A DNA stretch of 33,413 nt from CAZGVW01 sp964529265 (GTDB taxonomy: Bacteria; Planctomycetota; Phycisphaerae; Phycisphaerales; UBA1924): positions 1-33,413 of the forward strand of contig CAZGVW010000273.1 of the NCBI GenBank assembly GCA_964529265.1, written 5' to 3'. Shown here one piece after another: positions 8,021 through 16,210 of this stretch. The notes beneath the pieces are model-generated. The model saw only the letters and a list, made by a program, of their open reading frames with translations. It had not been told where the DNA came from and searched no databases. A program made the position numbers and the translations under genes. Every line of letters begins with the position of its first letter. Position 1 is the stretch's first letter.

Positions 8021-8830
8021 TTATTCGGGCATCATCTTGAGTTCGTCGCGCAGGATGGCGGCGAGTTCGTAGTTCTCCTGCTCGACCGCCTTGCGCAGGC
8101 GGTCGCGGAGTTCGCTGCGCGCGCTGACGGGCAGTTTGGGGGCGAGCGCATCCCGCATGCCGCGGAGCAGCTGCACTTCGCCCGAGCGCTCGAAGGCGTC
8201 GGGCTCGCCGATTTCCGCGAAGTGGCCCTTGATGCGCTCGAGGGCGTCGTCGAGGGCGAGGATGCCGGCCTTGGGCTCGCGGTCGCGCACGGCCTGGCTG
8301 GCGACGGCGCGGGCGCGCATCATGAGGATGTAGGGGCGGAACTGCTCGAGGACGAGGCGGTCTTCTTCGCTCTCAGCGCGCTGGGCGCAGAGATCGAGCA
8401 CGCGGAGGTTGCGCGAAGTGTCGCGCACGACGCCTTCGTAGTCTTCGAGGATGAAGAGCGCGACGTAGCGGTGGTAGTACTGGGCGGCTTCTTCGCGCAG
8501 GGCGCGGCAGGCGTCGGCGTCGAGCGTGGGGGCTTCTTCGACGGCCTCCTCGGCGTCCTCGGGGGCGGCGCCTTCGGGCCCTGGGGGGCCTTCGAGGGCT
8601 TCGCCCGCCGCGGCGTGCTCGTCGAAGAGGGTCTCGTAGTGCTCGAGGAGGCTCTCGGCGCCCATGGGCCGCTGACCGTCGGGGCGACCCTCCATCTCCA
8701 TCTGGATCATGCCGAGGTCGAGGCGCATCTGGATCTTGGGCCGGCCATCGTCGCCATCGATGACCCGGACCGAGAGTTGCCCCGGCTCATAGGGCCATTC
8801 CCGAAGCATCCCTGAGAGATCCTGCGACAT
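8021..8830 (-). CDS. UVR-motif (UvrB/UvrC motif) domain protein
   Basis: The function of this 269-residue protein is unknown. The C-terminal 30 residues (LRKAVEQENYELAAILRDEL) match the UVR domain, a helical hairpin used for protein contact in UvrB, UvrC, McsA and ClpC. The rest has no catalytic motif that I recognise: an N-terminal beta-rich part (residues 1-60), an acidic low-complexity linker (about 85-110), then a helical region. There are no Cys pairs, so it is not McsA-like. The ATG at 8830 has AGGAG 3 bases upstream, which is close, and gives the natural N-terminus MSQDLSGMLREWPYEPGQL. The longer frame to 9052 is basic and non-homologous. It lies between the two sigma genes, convergent with rpoD and divergent from the second. 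Confidence 0.8.
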   Translation of the reverse strand: MSQDLSGMLREWPYEPGQLSVRVIDGDDGRPKIQMRLDLGMIQMEMEGRPDGQRPMGAESLLEHYETLFDEHAAAGEALEGPPGPEGAAPEDAEEAVEEAPTLDADACRALREEAAQYYHRYVALFILEDYEGVVRDTSRNLRVLDLCAQRAESEEDRLVLEQFRPYILMMRARAVASQAVRDREPKAGILALDDALERIKGHFAEIGEPDAFERSGEVQLLRGMRDALAPKLPVSARSELRDRLRKAVEQENYELAAILRDELKMMPE

Positions 8831-9299
8831 CGGCTCCTTGCCCTCGCGGCTGGCTTGTTCCTTGCGACCCCTGCCCTGGAAGCCCCTGCGGGAGTGCGTC
8901 ACCCTCGTGCCCGCGGCGGACCCGGAGTCACGCCTGGGGGGTTTGGAAGATGGTGACATTATGCGGACGCTGGGCGGTCTTCCACGGGCGCGGATCGCAG
9001 GGATCAGGCGGCGCGCTTCCGGACGTTTGCGGTTCTCGACCCTTGCCAGCATCGGCGGAGAAGGGGGGCGGGCTCAAGCGCCGGGAACACCCCGCCGATC
9101 TTTCACGAATAACACGGCGGCGAGTGATCGATTCCCATCCTGACACGCCGTGACTGCATCGGGGCGCGCCGGATCCAGACGTGTTCGGCGCTGCGCCCAT
9201 TGTGTGTTTCCGCGAGTCGCTCCGGGAATGAGCGGCGGCGGGCGGCCGGCGCGCGCCGGCCGGGCAGGCGAGGCGGCGGAGGGAGGAGACAGCCAGCGG
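8831..9299. other. 470-base divergent intergenic region
   Basis: The region separates the UVR gene (minus) from the second sigma gene (plus) and should hold promoters for both. Visible features are a CATAAT hexamer on the minus strand at 8957-8962 (a possible -10 with a leader of about 120 bases) and the 18-base palindrome at 9244-9261. I see no gene in it. Confidence 0.5.
9244..9261. promoter_or_regulatory. 18-base perfect palindrome upstream of the second sigma gene
   Basis: GGCCGGCGC is followed directly by its exact reverse complement. It lies 39 bases before the preferred ATG (9300). It could be an operator or cruciform. If translation began instead at the ATG at 9228 the palindrome would be coding. 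Confidence 0.35.
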
Positions 9300-10238
9300 A
9301 TGCCCAGAGCGCGCGTGCAATCCGATCTCGAGGTGTACCTGCGCGAGATCAATCGCGTGGAAATCCTCACGCCCGACGAGGAGAAGACGCTCGGCTGGCG
9401 GATCATCAACGAGAGCTGTCCGGACGCGCGCGACCGGATGGTCCGGGCGAACCTGCGGCTGGTGGTCTCGATCGCGAAGCGGTATTCGAACCGCGGCCTG
9501 TCGCTGCCGGATCTGATCGAGGAGGGCAACATCGGGCTGATCCGCGCGGTGGAGGGATTCGACCCGGCGCAGGGCGCGCGGTTCTCGACGTACGGCTCGT
9601 GGTGGATCAAGCAGGCGATCAAGCGTGCGCTCATCAACGCGGTGCAGCCGATTCACATTCCGGCGTACATGGTCGAACTGATCGCGCGGTGGAAGCACAC
9701 GTCGAGGCGGCTGGAGGAAAGGCTGGATCGGCCGCCGACGATGCAGGAGCTGGCGGACGCGCTGGATCTGCCGCTGAAGAAGGTGCGCATCATCCGCAAG
9801 GCGGTGAAGGCGTTCCACTCGCCGACGCAGGCGCCGGTGGGCGAAGACGGCGAGATGATGAGCCTGGCGGAGATGATCGCCGATACGCGCGGCGTGACTC
9901 CCGACGACGAGGCGGTGCTGGCGGACGAACTGGCGACGATCCAGAAACTGCTGGAGGCGATCGACGACCGCGAGGGGCAGGTGCTGCAGATGCGGTTCGG
10001 CCTCGACGGGCGCGAGCCCAAGACGCTGAAGCAGATCGGCGAGGAGATCGGCGTGACGCGTGAGCGTGTGCGGCAGATCGAACTCGAGGCGCTGCGGAAA
10101 CTGAACCTGCGCCTGAACGACGACAAGCCGAGCCGCTTCTTCCGGAAGCCGGAGGAAGACGACGATGCGCCGCCGCGGAAGGGCGAGCAGGCGGCCGGAG
10201 AGCAGCCGAAGAAGCGGCGCGTGCGGAAGGCCGTCTAG
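9300..10238 (+). CDS. Second sigma-70 family factor (primary-like, group 2)
   Basis: This 312-residue alternative sigma factor closely resembles the primary type but lacks region 1.1. Region 1.2 begins at about residue 7 (SDLEVYLREINRVEILTPDE). Region 2 follows near residue 51 (NLRLVVSIAKRYSNRGLSLPD, with FSTYGSWWIKQAIKRALI). Region 3 is about 120-195. Region 4 is about 215-272 (GVTRERVRQIELEALRKLNL). A lysine/acidic low-complexity tail of about 38 residues (273-312) follows region 4 and is unusual. The ATG at 9300 has AGGAG 11 bases upstream, which is long but usable. An ATG at 9228 or GTG at 9150 would add Gly/Arg-rich sequence. The stop codon overlaps that of the convergent hrpA. A stress or stationary-phase role is plausible by group but not shown. 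Confidence 0.9.
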   Translation: MPRARVQSDLEVYLREINRVEILTPDEEKTLGWRIINESCPDARDRMVRANLRLVVSIAKRYSNRGLSLPDLIEEGNIGLIRAVEGFDPAQGARFSTYGSWWIKQAIKRALINAVQPIHIPAYMVELIARWKHTSRRLEERLDRPPTMQELADALDLPLKKVRIIRKAVKAFHSPTQAPVGEDGEMMSLAEMIADTRGVTPDDEAVLADELATIQKLLEAIDDREGQVLQMRFGLDGREPKTLKQIGEEIGVTRERVRQIELEALRKLNLRLNDDKPSRFFRKPEEDDDAPPRKGEQAAGEQPKKRRVRKAV

Positions 10239-13200
10239 CGGGGCGCTGGGGCCGGGGCGCCCGGCTCCGAGCAGCGGCGACCGAGTTCATTCCAGGCTTT
10301 CTCGAGGCGTTTTCCAGAGATGGGGACGGCGGTGCGGAGTTCCTGCGCGAAGAGGGAGACGCGCATCTCCTCCAGCAGCCAGCGGAATGATTCGGCGTGT
10401 TCATCGCGGCGGCGCTCCGCCGTGAGGCGCGACAGGCGCTCGCGCCAGCGCTCTTCCCAGGGCAGGATTTCGCTCATGGCCGCGGCGTCGCGGGCAGCGG
10501 AGCCGCTCATCATGATCTTGCCGGCGCGCATATCGAGGGCCTTGAAGTAGCGCGGATGCTGCGTGAGCCATTCCCACGGCGCCGCCGCGAGGAAGCCGGG
10601 GCTGGAGAGGCGCGCAAGGTGCAGGCGCATATCCGCGGCGGAGGCGCTGAAGGTGGGGGCGGTGATGCGCTCGACAGCCGCGGCGGCCGCCTGGCGGGCT
10701 TCGAGGATGGCGCGGGCGAGGTCGATGACGGCGCGGCCGACATCGGTGAGGCGGTTCCAGCCGGCGTCGAGCATGGCTTCGAACTGCCTGGCGGTGCGGA
10801 TGTCGGGCGTGGGGCCATCGCCGAGGAAGGCGCGCTCGGCGATGCGCTCGGCGAGTTCGGCCTTGAGTTGCTTGGCGGCGCCGAGGGGGGCGAAGAGCAG
10901 GAGCAGGCGATCGATCCCCGGGGCGTTCTCGATCTGGAAGGCGATTTCGCGGGCCATCTGGGCGAGCGCGAGGCGCAGCAAGCCGCGGCGGGAGGCAAGG
11001 CGGGCTTCGTCTTCGGTCGCGAAGAGGCGGAGTGCGGCGCCGCTTCCGGGGGCGGGGGCGGGGGCGGGGGCGCTTCCGGGGGTGGCGGCTTCGCTGTGGT
11101 CGCGCGGATCGACAATCGCGGGGAAGGCCGTGAGCGCGAAGCCGCTGCGCTTCACCTGCACGCTGCCCGGCACGTCGCCAAAATCCCATCTCTGCACACC
11201 ATCGCGGACCCAGGGTGAATCGCGGAACGTTTCGAGCATGCGCGCCACTTCGCCATGCAGGCGGGCGCGGAGTTCGGGCAGGTCGCGGCCCGCGGCGACC
11301 GGGCGGCCGCGGTCGTCGGTGACGCGGAAGTTCATGCGCAGGTGCGTGGGAAGGGCGTTGATGTTCCACGCTTCGAGCGGCACGCGCACGCCGGTGAGCG
11401 CGGCGAGACGGTTCGAGAGCGCGTCGAGGAGCGAGCCTTCGCCGAAGGAGAGCCCGTCGAGCGCCTTGGCCGCGAAATCCGGCGCGGGGACGAAACTGCG
11501 GCGGTATTCGCCGGGGAGCGTGCGGATGAGTTCGGTGGCTTTCTCGCGCAGCATGCCGGGCGTGAGCCACTGGAAGGGCGCTTCCGGCGCTGTTTCCACG
11601 GCTGGAAGCGGCAGCACGGCCGTGACGCCGTCTTCCTCCGCGCCGGGGTCGAAGCGATATTCGAGCGGGACAGCGCCGCCCGGCAGGGCCACTTCGTCGG
11701 GGTAGTGCGCCGGCGCGGGCGTTTCGACGCCGGGCTGCATGAGATCCTGCTCTCGCATGAAGAGCAGCCGCGGGTGCTTTTTCTCCGCCTCCTTCCGCCA
11801 GCGCTCGAAGGCGGCGCCGGTGTAGACATCCCGCGGGACGCGGGCCTCGTAGAACGCGAAGCGGGCCTCGACGTCGGCGAGGATGTTGTGCTTGCGGGCC
11901 TTGTCCTCCAGCGCCCGCACGCGCTGCTCCATCTCGCGGTTGTGCGCGAAGAACGCGCCCTCCGTGCGCACCTCGCCCTCGACCAGCGCGTGGTGGATGA
12001 ACATCTCGCGCGAGACCTTCGGATCGACCGGCCCATAGTGCCCGCGCCGCCGCACGACCACGGGCAGACCGAAGAGCGTCACCGTCTCGTACGCCGCGAT
12101 GCGCTGCCCGTCGCGCCGCCAGTGCGGCTCCGACCACGAGCGCTTCACGAGGTGCGGCGCGAGGTCCTCGATCCACTGCGGCTCGATCTTCGCCGCGGTG
12201 CGCGCGTACATGCGCGTGGTCTTCACGATTTCGGCCGCGACGATCCACTGCGGGCTCTTCCGGAAGAGGCCGGACCCCGGGAAGATGAAGAACTTCACGC
12301 CGCGGGCGCCGCTGTATTCGCGCCGCTCGCCCAGCAGGCCGATGTTCGAGAGCAGCCCCGTCAGCACCGCCCGATGCACGCTCGAAGACTCCGCCGGCGC
12401 CTCGTTCAAGCGCATGCCCATCTCCGTCACGAGCGCCTTCAGCTGCCGGTGCACATCCACCCATTCGCGCATGCGCACCACCGAGAGATACTTCGACTGC
12501 CGCCACTTCCGGTGCTGGCTGTTGGAGAGCCGGCGCATCTCCTCCTGGTCGGTCCGCCACAGGTTCAGCCAGCCGATGAAGTCCGACGCCTCGTCGCGAT
12601 GCTCTTCGTGCGCCGCATCCGCGGCATTCTGCTTCTCGATCGGCCGCTCGCGCGGATCCTGCACGCTCAACGCCGCGGCGATGACCAGCATCTCGCTCAG
12701 GCAGTGCTCCTTCTCCGCCGCGAGAATCATCCGGCCCAGGCGCGGATCGATCGGCAGCCGCGCCAGCCGCGCCCCGAGCGCCGTCAGGTCGCCCTTTTCA
12801 TCCACCGCGCCGAGTTCCTGCAGTGTTTCGTACCCATCCTGCACCATGCGCCGATCCGGCGCATCGATGAACGGAAAGTCCTCCACGCGCCCCAGCCGGA
12901 GCGCCTTCATCTGCAGAATCACGCTCGCCAGGTTCGTGCGGAGAATCTCCGGATCCGTGAACCGCGGCCGCGCGGCGAAATCGCTCTCGGCATACAGCCG
13001 CACGCACACGCCCGGCCCCAGCCGCCCGCACCGGCCCTTGCGCTGATCGGCCGAAGCCTGCGAGATCGCTTCGATCGGCAGCCGCTGCACCTTCTGCCGC
13101 GGGCTGTATCGACTCACGCGCGCCAGCCCCGTATCCACGACGCACCGAATCCCCGGCACCGTGAGCGATGTCTCCGCCACGTTCGTCGCCAGCACGATGC

Positions 13201-14272
13201 GACGGCCCCCGTGCGGCTTGAACACGCGCTGCTGCTCCTCCGTGGACAGCCGCGCAAACAGCGGAAGAATCTCCGTGTGCGGCGGGTGATGCGCCCGCAA
13301 CGCTTCCGCGGCCTCGCGGATCTCGCGCTCGCCGCTCAGGAACACCAGGATGTCGCCGCGCCCGAGCGACGCCACTTCGTCCACTGCGCCCAGGATCGCG
13401 CTTCGCATGTCCGCATCGCTCGCGTCGTCATCCTCCGCCGCCACCGGCCGCCACCGCACCTCCACCGGATACGTGCGCCCCGAAACCTCGATCACCGGCG
13501 CCACCTCCGGCCCGCCGAAGTGCTCGCTGAAGCGCTTCGGATCGATCGTGGCCGAGGTGATGATCACCTTCAGGTCCGGCCGCTTCGGCAGCAACTGCTT
13601 CACGTATCCGAGCAGGAAATCGATGTTCAGGCTGCGCTCATGCGCCTCGTCGATGATCAGTGTGTCGTACTGGTTCATGAACCGATCGTGCTGCGTCTCC
13701 GCCAGCAGCACGCCGTCGGTCATCACCTTCACCATTGTGCTCGGGCCGGTGCGGTCGCCGAAGCGCACCTTGTAGCCCACGACGGCGCCGAGCGCCGTGC
13801 CGAGTTCCTCCGCGATGCGCGCCGCCACCGCCCGCGCCGCGATCCGCCGCGGCTGGGTGTGGCCGATCGTCCCCGCCACGCCGCGCCCGAGTTCCAGACA
13901 CATCTTCGGCAGCTGCGTCGTCTTGCCCGAGCCCGTCTCGCCGCACAGCACCACCACCTGGTGCTTCTCAATGGCGCGCAGAATCTCTTCCTTCCGCGCC
14001 GCGACCGGCAGATCCGGCGGATACTCCGGTTTCGGCAGCCGCGCCGCCCGTTCCCGCCGCCGCTCGCGCGAACGCTCGATCGCCTCCGCAATCGCCCGGA
14101 GCGTGTCGTTCGCCGGCGGCGCGCCCGAACCCGCGATGTGCCGCCCCCCGCCCCGCCGCGGCGATGGCGATTCGGCCGAGCGCAGCCGGGCGCGCAGCCG
14201 CGGCTGGTCGCTCAGCATGCACTCAGCAATGGCGTCTCGCAGTTGGGATGAGGTGGTCGCGTCGGCGGGCAC
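10235..14272 (-). CDS. hrpA: ATP-dependent RNA helicase HrpA (DEAH-box)
   Basis: This is a 1345-residue DEAH-box helicase of full HrpA length, linked in other bacteria to mRNA processing and rescue of stalled ribosomes. Motif I is GETGSGKTT (111-119), motif II is IIDEAHERS (DEAH at 208-211) and motif III is SAT. Motif V is VLATNVAETSLTVPGI and motif VI is QRKGRCGRLGPG. These are followed by the helicase-associated and OB-fold regions and a C-terminal DUF3418-type domain containing PTHLRMNFRVTDDRGRPVAAG. A Pro/Ala tract (PGSAPAPAPAPGSG, coded around 11040-11090) interrupts the C-terminal part. Oddity: the 5' half of the gene uses G-ending codons, whereas the 3' half (plus-strand coordinates below about 11.8 kb) uses C-ending codons. 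The start is a GTG with no clear ribosome site. The stop overlaps that of the convergent sigma gene. Confidence 0.95.
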   Translation of the reverse strand: MPADATTSSQLRDAIAECMLSDQPRLRARLRSAESPSPRRGGGRHIAGSGAPPANDTLRAIAEAIERSRERRRERAARLPKPEYPPDLPVAARKEEILRAIEKHQVVVLCGETGSGKTTQLPKMCLELGRGVAGTIGHTQPRRIAARAVAARIAEELGTALGAVVGYKVRFGDRTGPSTMVKVMTDGVLLAETQHDRFMNQYDTLIIDEAHERSLNIDFLLGYVKQLLPKRPDLKVIITSATIDPKRFSEHFGGPEVAPVIEVSGRTYPVEVRWRPVAAEDDDASDADMRSAILGAVDEVASLGRGDILVFLSGEREIREAAEALRAHHPPHTEILPLFARLSTEEQQRVFKPHGGRRIVLATNVAETSLTVPGIRCVVDTGLARVSRYSPRQKVQRLPIEAISQASADQRKGRCGRLGPGVCVRLYAESDFAARPRFTDPEILRTNLASVILQMKALRLGRVEDFPFIDAPDRRMVQDGYETLQELGAVDEKGDLTALGARLARLPIDPRLGRMILAAEKEHCLSEMLVIAAALSVQDPRERPIEKQNAADAAHEEHRDEASDFIGWLNLWRTDQEEMRRLSNSQHRKWRQSKYLSVVRMREWVDVHRQLKALVTEMGMRLNEAPAESSSVHRAVLTGLLSNIGLLGERREYSGARGVKFFIFPGSGLFRKSPQWIVAAEIVKTTRMYARTAAKIEPQWIEDLAPHLVKRSWSEPHWRRDGQRIAAYETVTLFGLPVVVRRRGHYGPVDPKVSREMFIHHALVEGEVRTEGAFFAHNREMEQRVRALEDKARKHNILADVEARFAFYEARVPRDVYTGAAFERWRKEAEKKHPRLLFMREQDLMQPGVETPAPAHYPDEVALPGGAVPLEYRFDPGAEEDGVTAVLPLPAVETAPEAPFQWLTPGMLREKATELIRTLPGEYRRSFVPAPDFAAKALDGLSFGEGSLLDALSNRLAALTGVRVPLEAWNINALPTHLRMNFRVTDDRGRPVAAGRDLPELRARLHGEVARMLETFRDSPWVRDGVQRWDFGDVPGSVQVKRSGFALTAFPAIVDPRDHSEAATPGSAPAPAPAPGSGAALRLFATEDEARLASRRGLLRLALAQMAREIAFQIENAPGIDRLLLLFAPLGAAKQLKAELAERIAERAFLGDGPTPDIRTARQFEAMLDAGWNRLTDVGRAVIDLARAILEARQAAAAAVERITAPTFSASAADMRLHLARLSSPGFLAAAPWEWLTQHPRYFKALDMRAGKIMMSGSAARDAAAMSEILPWEERWRERLSRLTAERRRDEHAESFRWLLEEMRVSLFAQELRTAVPISGKRLEKAWNELGRRCSEPGAPAPAPR

Positions 14273-14372
14273 GGTTGAAGTTCGAAGAAGGCCGGAAAGG
14301 GAAGAGGATAGGGCGCAGGCGCGCCTCCCACGGCAGGACCGGCGCCACCGGCCGCCCTCCGCCAGCCCCGCT

Positions 14373-14690
14373 TTACAACCGGGCTTTCACGTCATCTAGA
14401 TACGCCTCGATCTCGCCCAGCGCCTTGGCGTTCCCCGCCGCGTCCGCGGCTTTCGCCCCGTTCTGCAACGTGCCCGCCGCGGCGGGCAGGTCGCCCATGG
14501 CCTCCAGCGAACGGGCCTTGTGGAAATGGGCGTAGTGGTACGCCGAATCCGCCTCCAGGCAGCGGTCATACCACGAAACCGCCGCGGCATGGTCGCCCGC
14601 CCGGGCATGCTCCTGCGCGAGCATGTACAGCACATCCGCATCGTGCGGGTCCGCGGCGTGGAGTTTCTGCAACTGGGGAAGACGCGACAT
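14373..14690 (-). CDS. Small TPR-repeat protein
   Basis: This 105-residue all-helical protein has about two to three tetratricopeptide repeats: DADVLYMLAQEHARAGDHAA, then SAYHYAHFHKARSLEAMGDL, then a third weaker helix pair. The Ala/Gly positions at helix contacts are typical. It has no signal peptide or enzyme motif; TPRs mediate protein-protein contact and the partner is unknown. The ATG at 14690 starts directly before the first helix. Longer frames read into the palindromic repeat cluster and are artefactual. There is no Shine-Dalgarno sequence, but TATTCT lies 10 bases upstream. It is followed by hrpA after about 100 bases on the same strand. Confidence 0.82.
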   Translation of the reverse strand: MSRLPQLQKLHAADPHDADVLYMLAQEHARAGDHAAAVSWYDRCLEADSAYHYAHFHKARSLEAMGDLPAAAGTLQNGAKAADAAGNAKALGEIEAYLDDVKARL

Positions 14691-14699
14691 GGGACGCAC

Positions 14700-14705
14700 A
14701 GAATA
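14700..14705 (-). promoter_or_regulatory. TATTCT -10-like box, leaderless TPR gene candidate
   Basis: TATTCT on the minus strand ends 10 bases before the ATG at 14690. The sequence that would hold a -35 lies between this box and the palindromic element, and no good match is seen. Confidence 0.35.
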
Positions 14706-14719
14706 GTGAGTGCGCCGCT

Positions 14720-14896
14720 GGTGGCATAGGCGTCCCGCCTGTGTCGCTTTCTCCCGGTGGCATAGGCGTCCCGCCTGTGTCGCTCCCCTCCGGTGGCATA
14801 GGCCCGCCTGTGTCGCGGCGAAGCCGCGAGGAGACTGGACGTGGGCGCTGTTTGCTCGCCGCTTCGCGGCGACACAGGCGGGACGCCTATGCCACC
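14720..14896. repeat. Cluster of REPIN-like palindromic elements (three direct, one inverted)
   Basis: Three direct units start at 14720, 14756 and 14792 (GGTGGCATAGGC then GTCCCGCCTGTGTCGC; the third lacks four bases). One inverted unit at 14869-14896 is preceded by the TCGCCGC-TTC-GCGGCGA hairpin. Together they form an inverted repeat around about 50 bases of unique sequence. The cluster ends 13 bases from the rarD stop codon. Confidence 0.85.
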
Positions 14897-14909
14897 GCTG
14901 TGACAACAC

Positions 14910-15878
14910 TCACCCCGGCTCCTCCAGCGGCGCCAGTTGCGGCCGCCGACGCCGGGCCCGCGCCGCATCCACCCAGTACAGCGCAATCGCGCCCCAGATG
15001 CACGCAAACGCCACCGCATGCGCGCTCGTGAACGCCTCGCCGTACACCGCCACCGCCAGCAGGAACTGCCCCGTCGGTGCGATGTACTGCAGAATCCCCA
15101 TCGTCGTCAGTCGAAGCCGCCGCGCGCCCTCCGTGAACCAGAGCAAAGGCAGCGTCGTCACCACGCCCGCCATCGGCAGCAGGATGTCGAGGCTCAGCGA
15201 ACCCGCGAGGAAATGGCTCTCCCCCCGGGCGCCGAGCCACGCGAGGTAAACGATCGCCGCGGGGAGCAGCAGCGCCGTCTCGATCGCCAGCCCCGTGATC
15301 GAATCGATCGAGATCTTCTTCCGCACCAGCGCATAGAAGCCGAAACTCAGCGCCAGATAGATCGAAATCCACGGGAACCCCGCCGCGGAGAGCGCCATCC
15401 ACGCCACGCCCGCCCCGGCGAGCGCCAGCGCACCGATCTGCACACGCGTCAGCCGCTCCTTCAGGAAGATCACGCCCAGCGCCACGTTCACGAGCGGGTT
15501 GATGTAGTACCCCAGGCTCGCGTGCAGAATGTGGTCGTGCGACACCGCCCAGATGTAGAGGAACCAGTTGCCGCCGATGAGAAACGTGGTGAGCGCCAGC
15601 GTGAGCAGGCATCGCCGCGAAGCGATGACCCTTCGCACCACCGGCCATCGCCCCTTCAGCCACACGAGCAGGCCGAGCAGGATGATCGACCACACGACCC
15701 GGTGCGCCAGCACCTCCATCGCCGGCGCCGCATCCACCGACTTGAAGTACAGCGGCGAAAGCCCCCACGCCAGATACGCCGCGATCGCATACATCACACC
15801 CGCGGCCAGGTTCGATCGCGAATCGCCGCCGTCGGTCGGGGCATCGGCCATCGCCGCCGTGCCCGATGGCGCGGGCAT
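14910..15878 (-). CDS. rarD: RarD-type EamA/DMT family permease
   Basis: This is a 322-residue inner-membrane protein of the drug/metabolite transporter superfamily with about ten transmembrane helices in two EamA repeats. After a short hydrophilic start the first helix is MYAIAAYLAWGLSPLYFKS, followed by the RarD-like EVLAHRVVWS. The second half has the helix QYIAPTGQFLLAVAVYGE. The start at 15878 has GGAGG 8 bases upstream, the best ribosome site in this area; the ATG at 15851 is an alternative. A longer frame to 16139 only translates the upstream palindromic repeats. The gene is bracketed on both sides by clusters of the same repeat. The substrate is unknown; RarD itself was named for chloramphenicol sensitivity. 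Confidence 0.9.
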   Translation of the reverse strand: MPAPSGTAAMADAPTDGGDSRSNLAAGVMYAIAAYLAWGLSPLYFKSVDAAPAMEVLAHRVVWSIILLGLLVWLKGRWPVVRRVIASRRCLLTLALTTFLIGGNWFLYIWAVSHDHILHASLGYYINPLVNVALGVIFLKERLTRVQIGALALAGAGVAWMALSAAGFPWISIYLALSFGFYALVRKKISIDSITGLAIETALLLPAAIVYLAWLGARGESHFLAGSLSLDILLPMAGVVTTLPLLWFTEGARRLRLTTMGILQYIAPTGQFLLAVAVYGEAFTSAHAVAFACIWGAIALYWVDAARARRRRPQLAPLEEPG

Positions 15879-16024
15879 CGACGCCGCCTCCAGGGCGGGA
15901 GGCGGCGCGGACGGCGCATCCACCGCGAAGGGCGGGGCGGTGTTCGTGGTCGAGGCTGTCGTCAAGAACGTCCTCCGAGGAGCCCCGCGGCGAACCGCCG
16001 GGAGGGGAGCGTAGGCAGCCCAAT

Positions 16025-16208
16025 GGTGGCATAGGCGTCCATGACGGTGGCACAGGCGTCCCGCCTGTGTCGCCGCGAAGCGGCGAGAGAGGTGTGCGGA
16101 CACACACCGGGGTCTCTCCTCGCGGCTGCGCCGCGACACAGGCGGGACGCCTATGCCACCACTGGCCGGACGCCTACGCCACCAGAGTCAGAACGCCTGG
16201 GCCACCAC
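16025..16208. repeat. Second REPIN-like cluster, upstream of rarD
   Basis: The cluster contains a partial direct unit (16025-16040) and a full direct unit (16046-16087, with TCGCCGC-GAA-GCGGCGA). A full inverted unit follows at 16133-16160, then two decayed inverted tails ending in CCACC to 16208. It fills most of the gap between the ABC transporter stop (16211) and rarD. The remainder of that gap (15879-16020) shows no other feature. Confidence 0.85.
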
Positions 16209-16210
16209 CC

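Noticed and set aside
8951..8970. dif-like site (TTATGCGGAC) near the GC-skew change
   Set aside because: It resembles only one XerC-type arm; the second arm and the central spacer do not fit, and it lies almost 3 kb from the skew change. It is more likely a -10 box.
11255..14251. 998-codon open frame on the plus strand antisense to hrpA
   Set aside because: It is a shadow of hrpA caused by high GC: Arg/His/Pro-rich translation without any domain, while the opposite strand encodes an intact helicase.
14720..14896. CRISPR array
   Set aside because: Repeats are palindromic, partly inverted and irregularly spaced by about 8-50 bases, with no unique spacers of constant length and no cas genes.
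14691..14909. N-terminal extension of the TPR protein encoded in the repeat cluster
   Set aside because: The translated extension (ATQAGRLCHR repeats) is just the palindromic element read in one frame. The same peptide appears in front of rarD, confirming that it is not protein-specific.
16025..16139. Extended rarD start
   Set aside because: The extension reads through the repeat cluster; the ATG at 15878 has a proper ribosome site.
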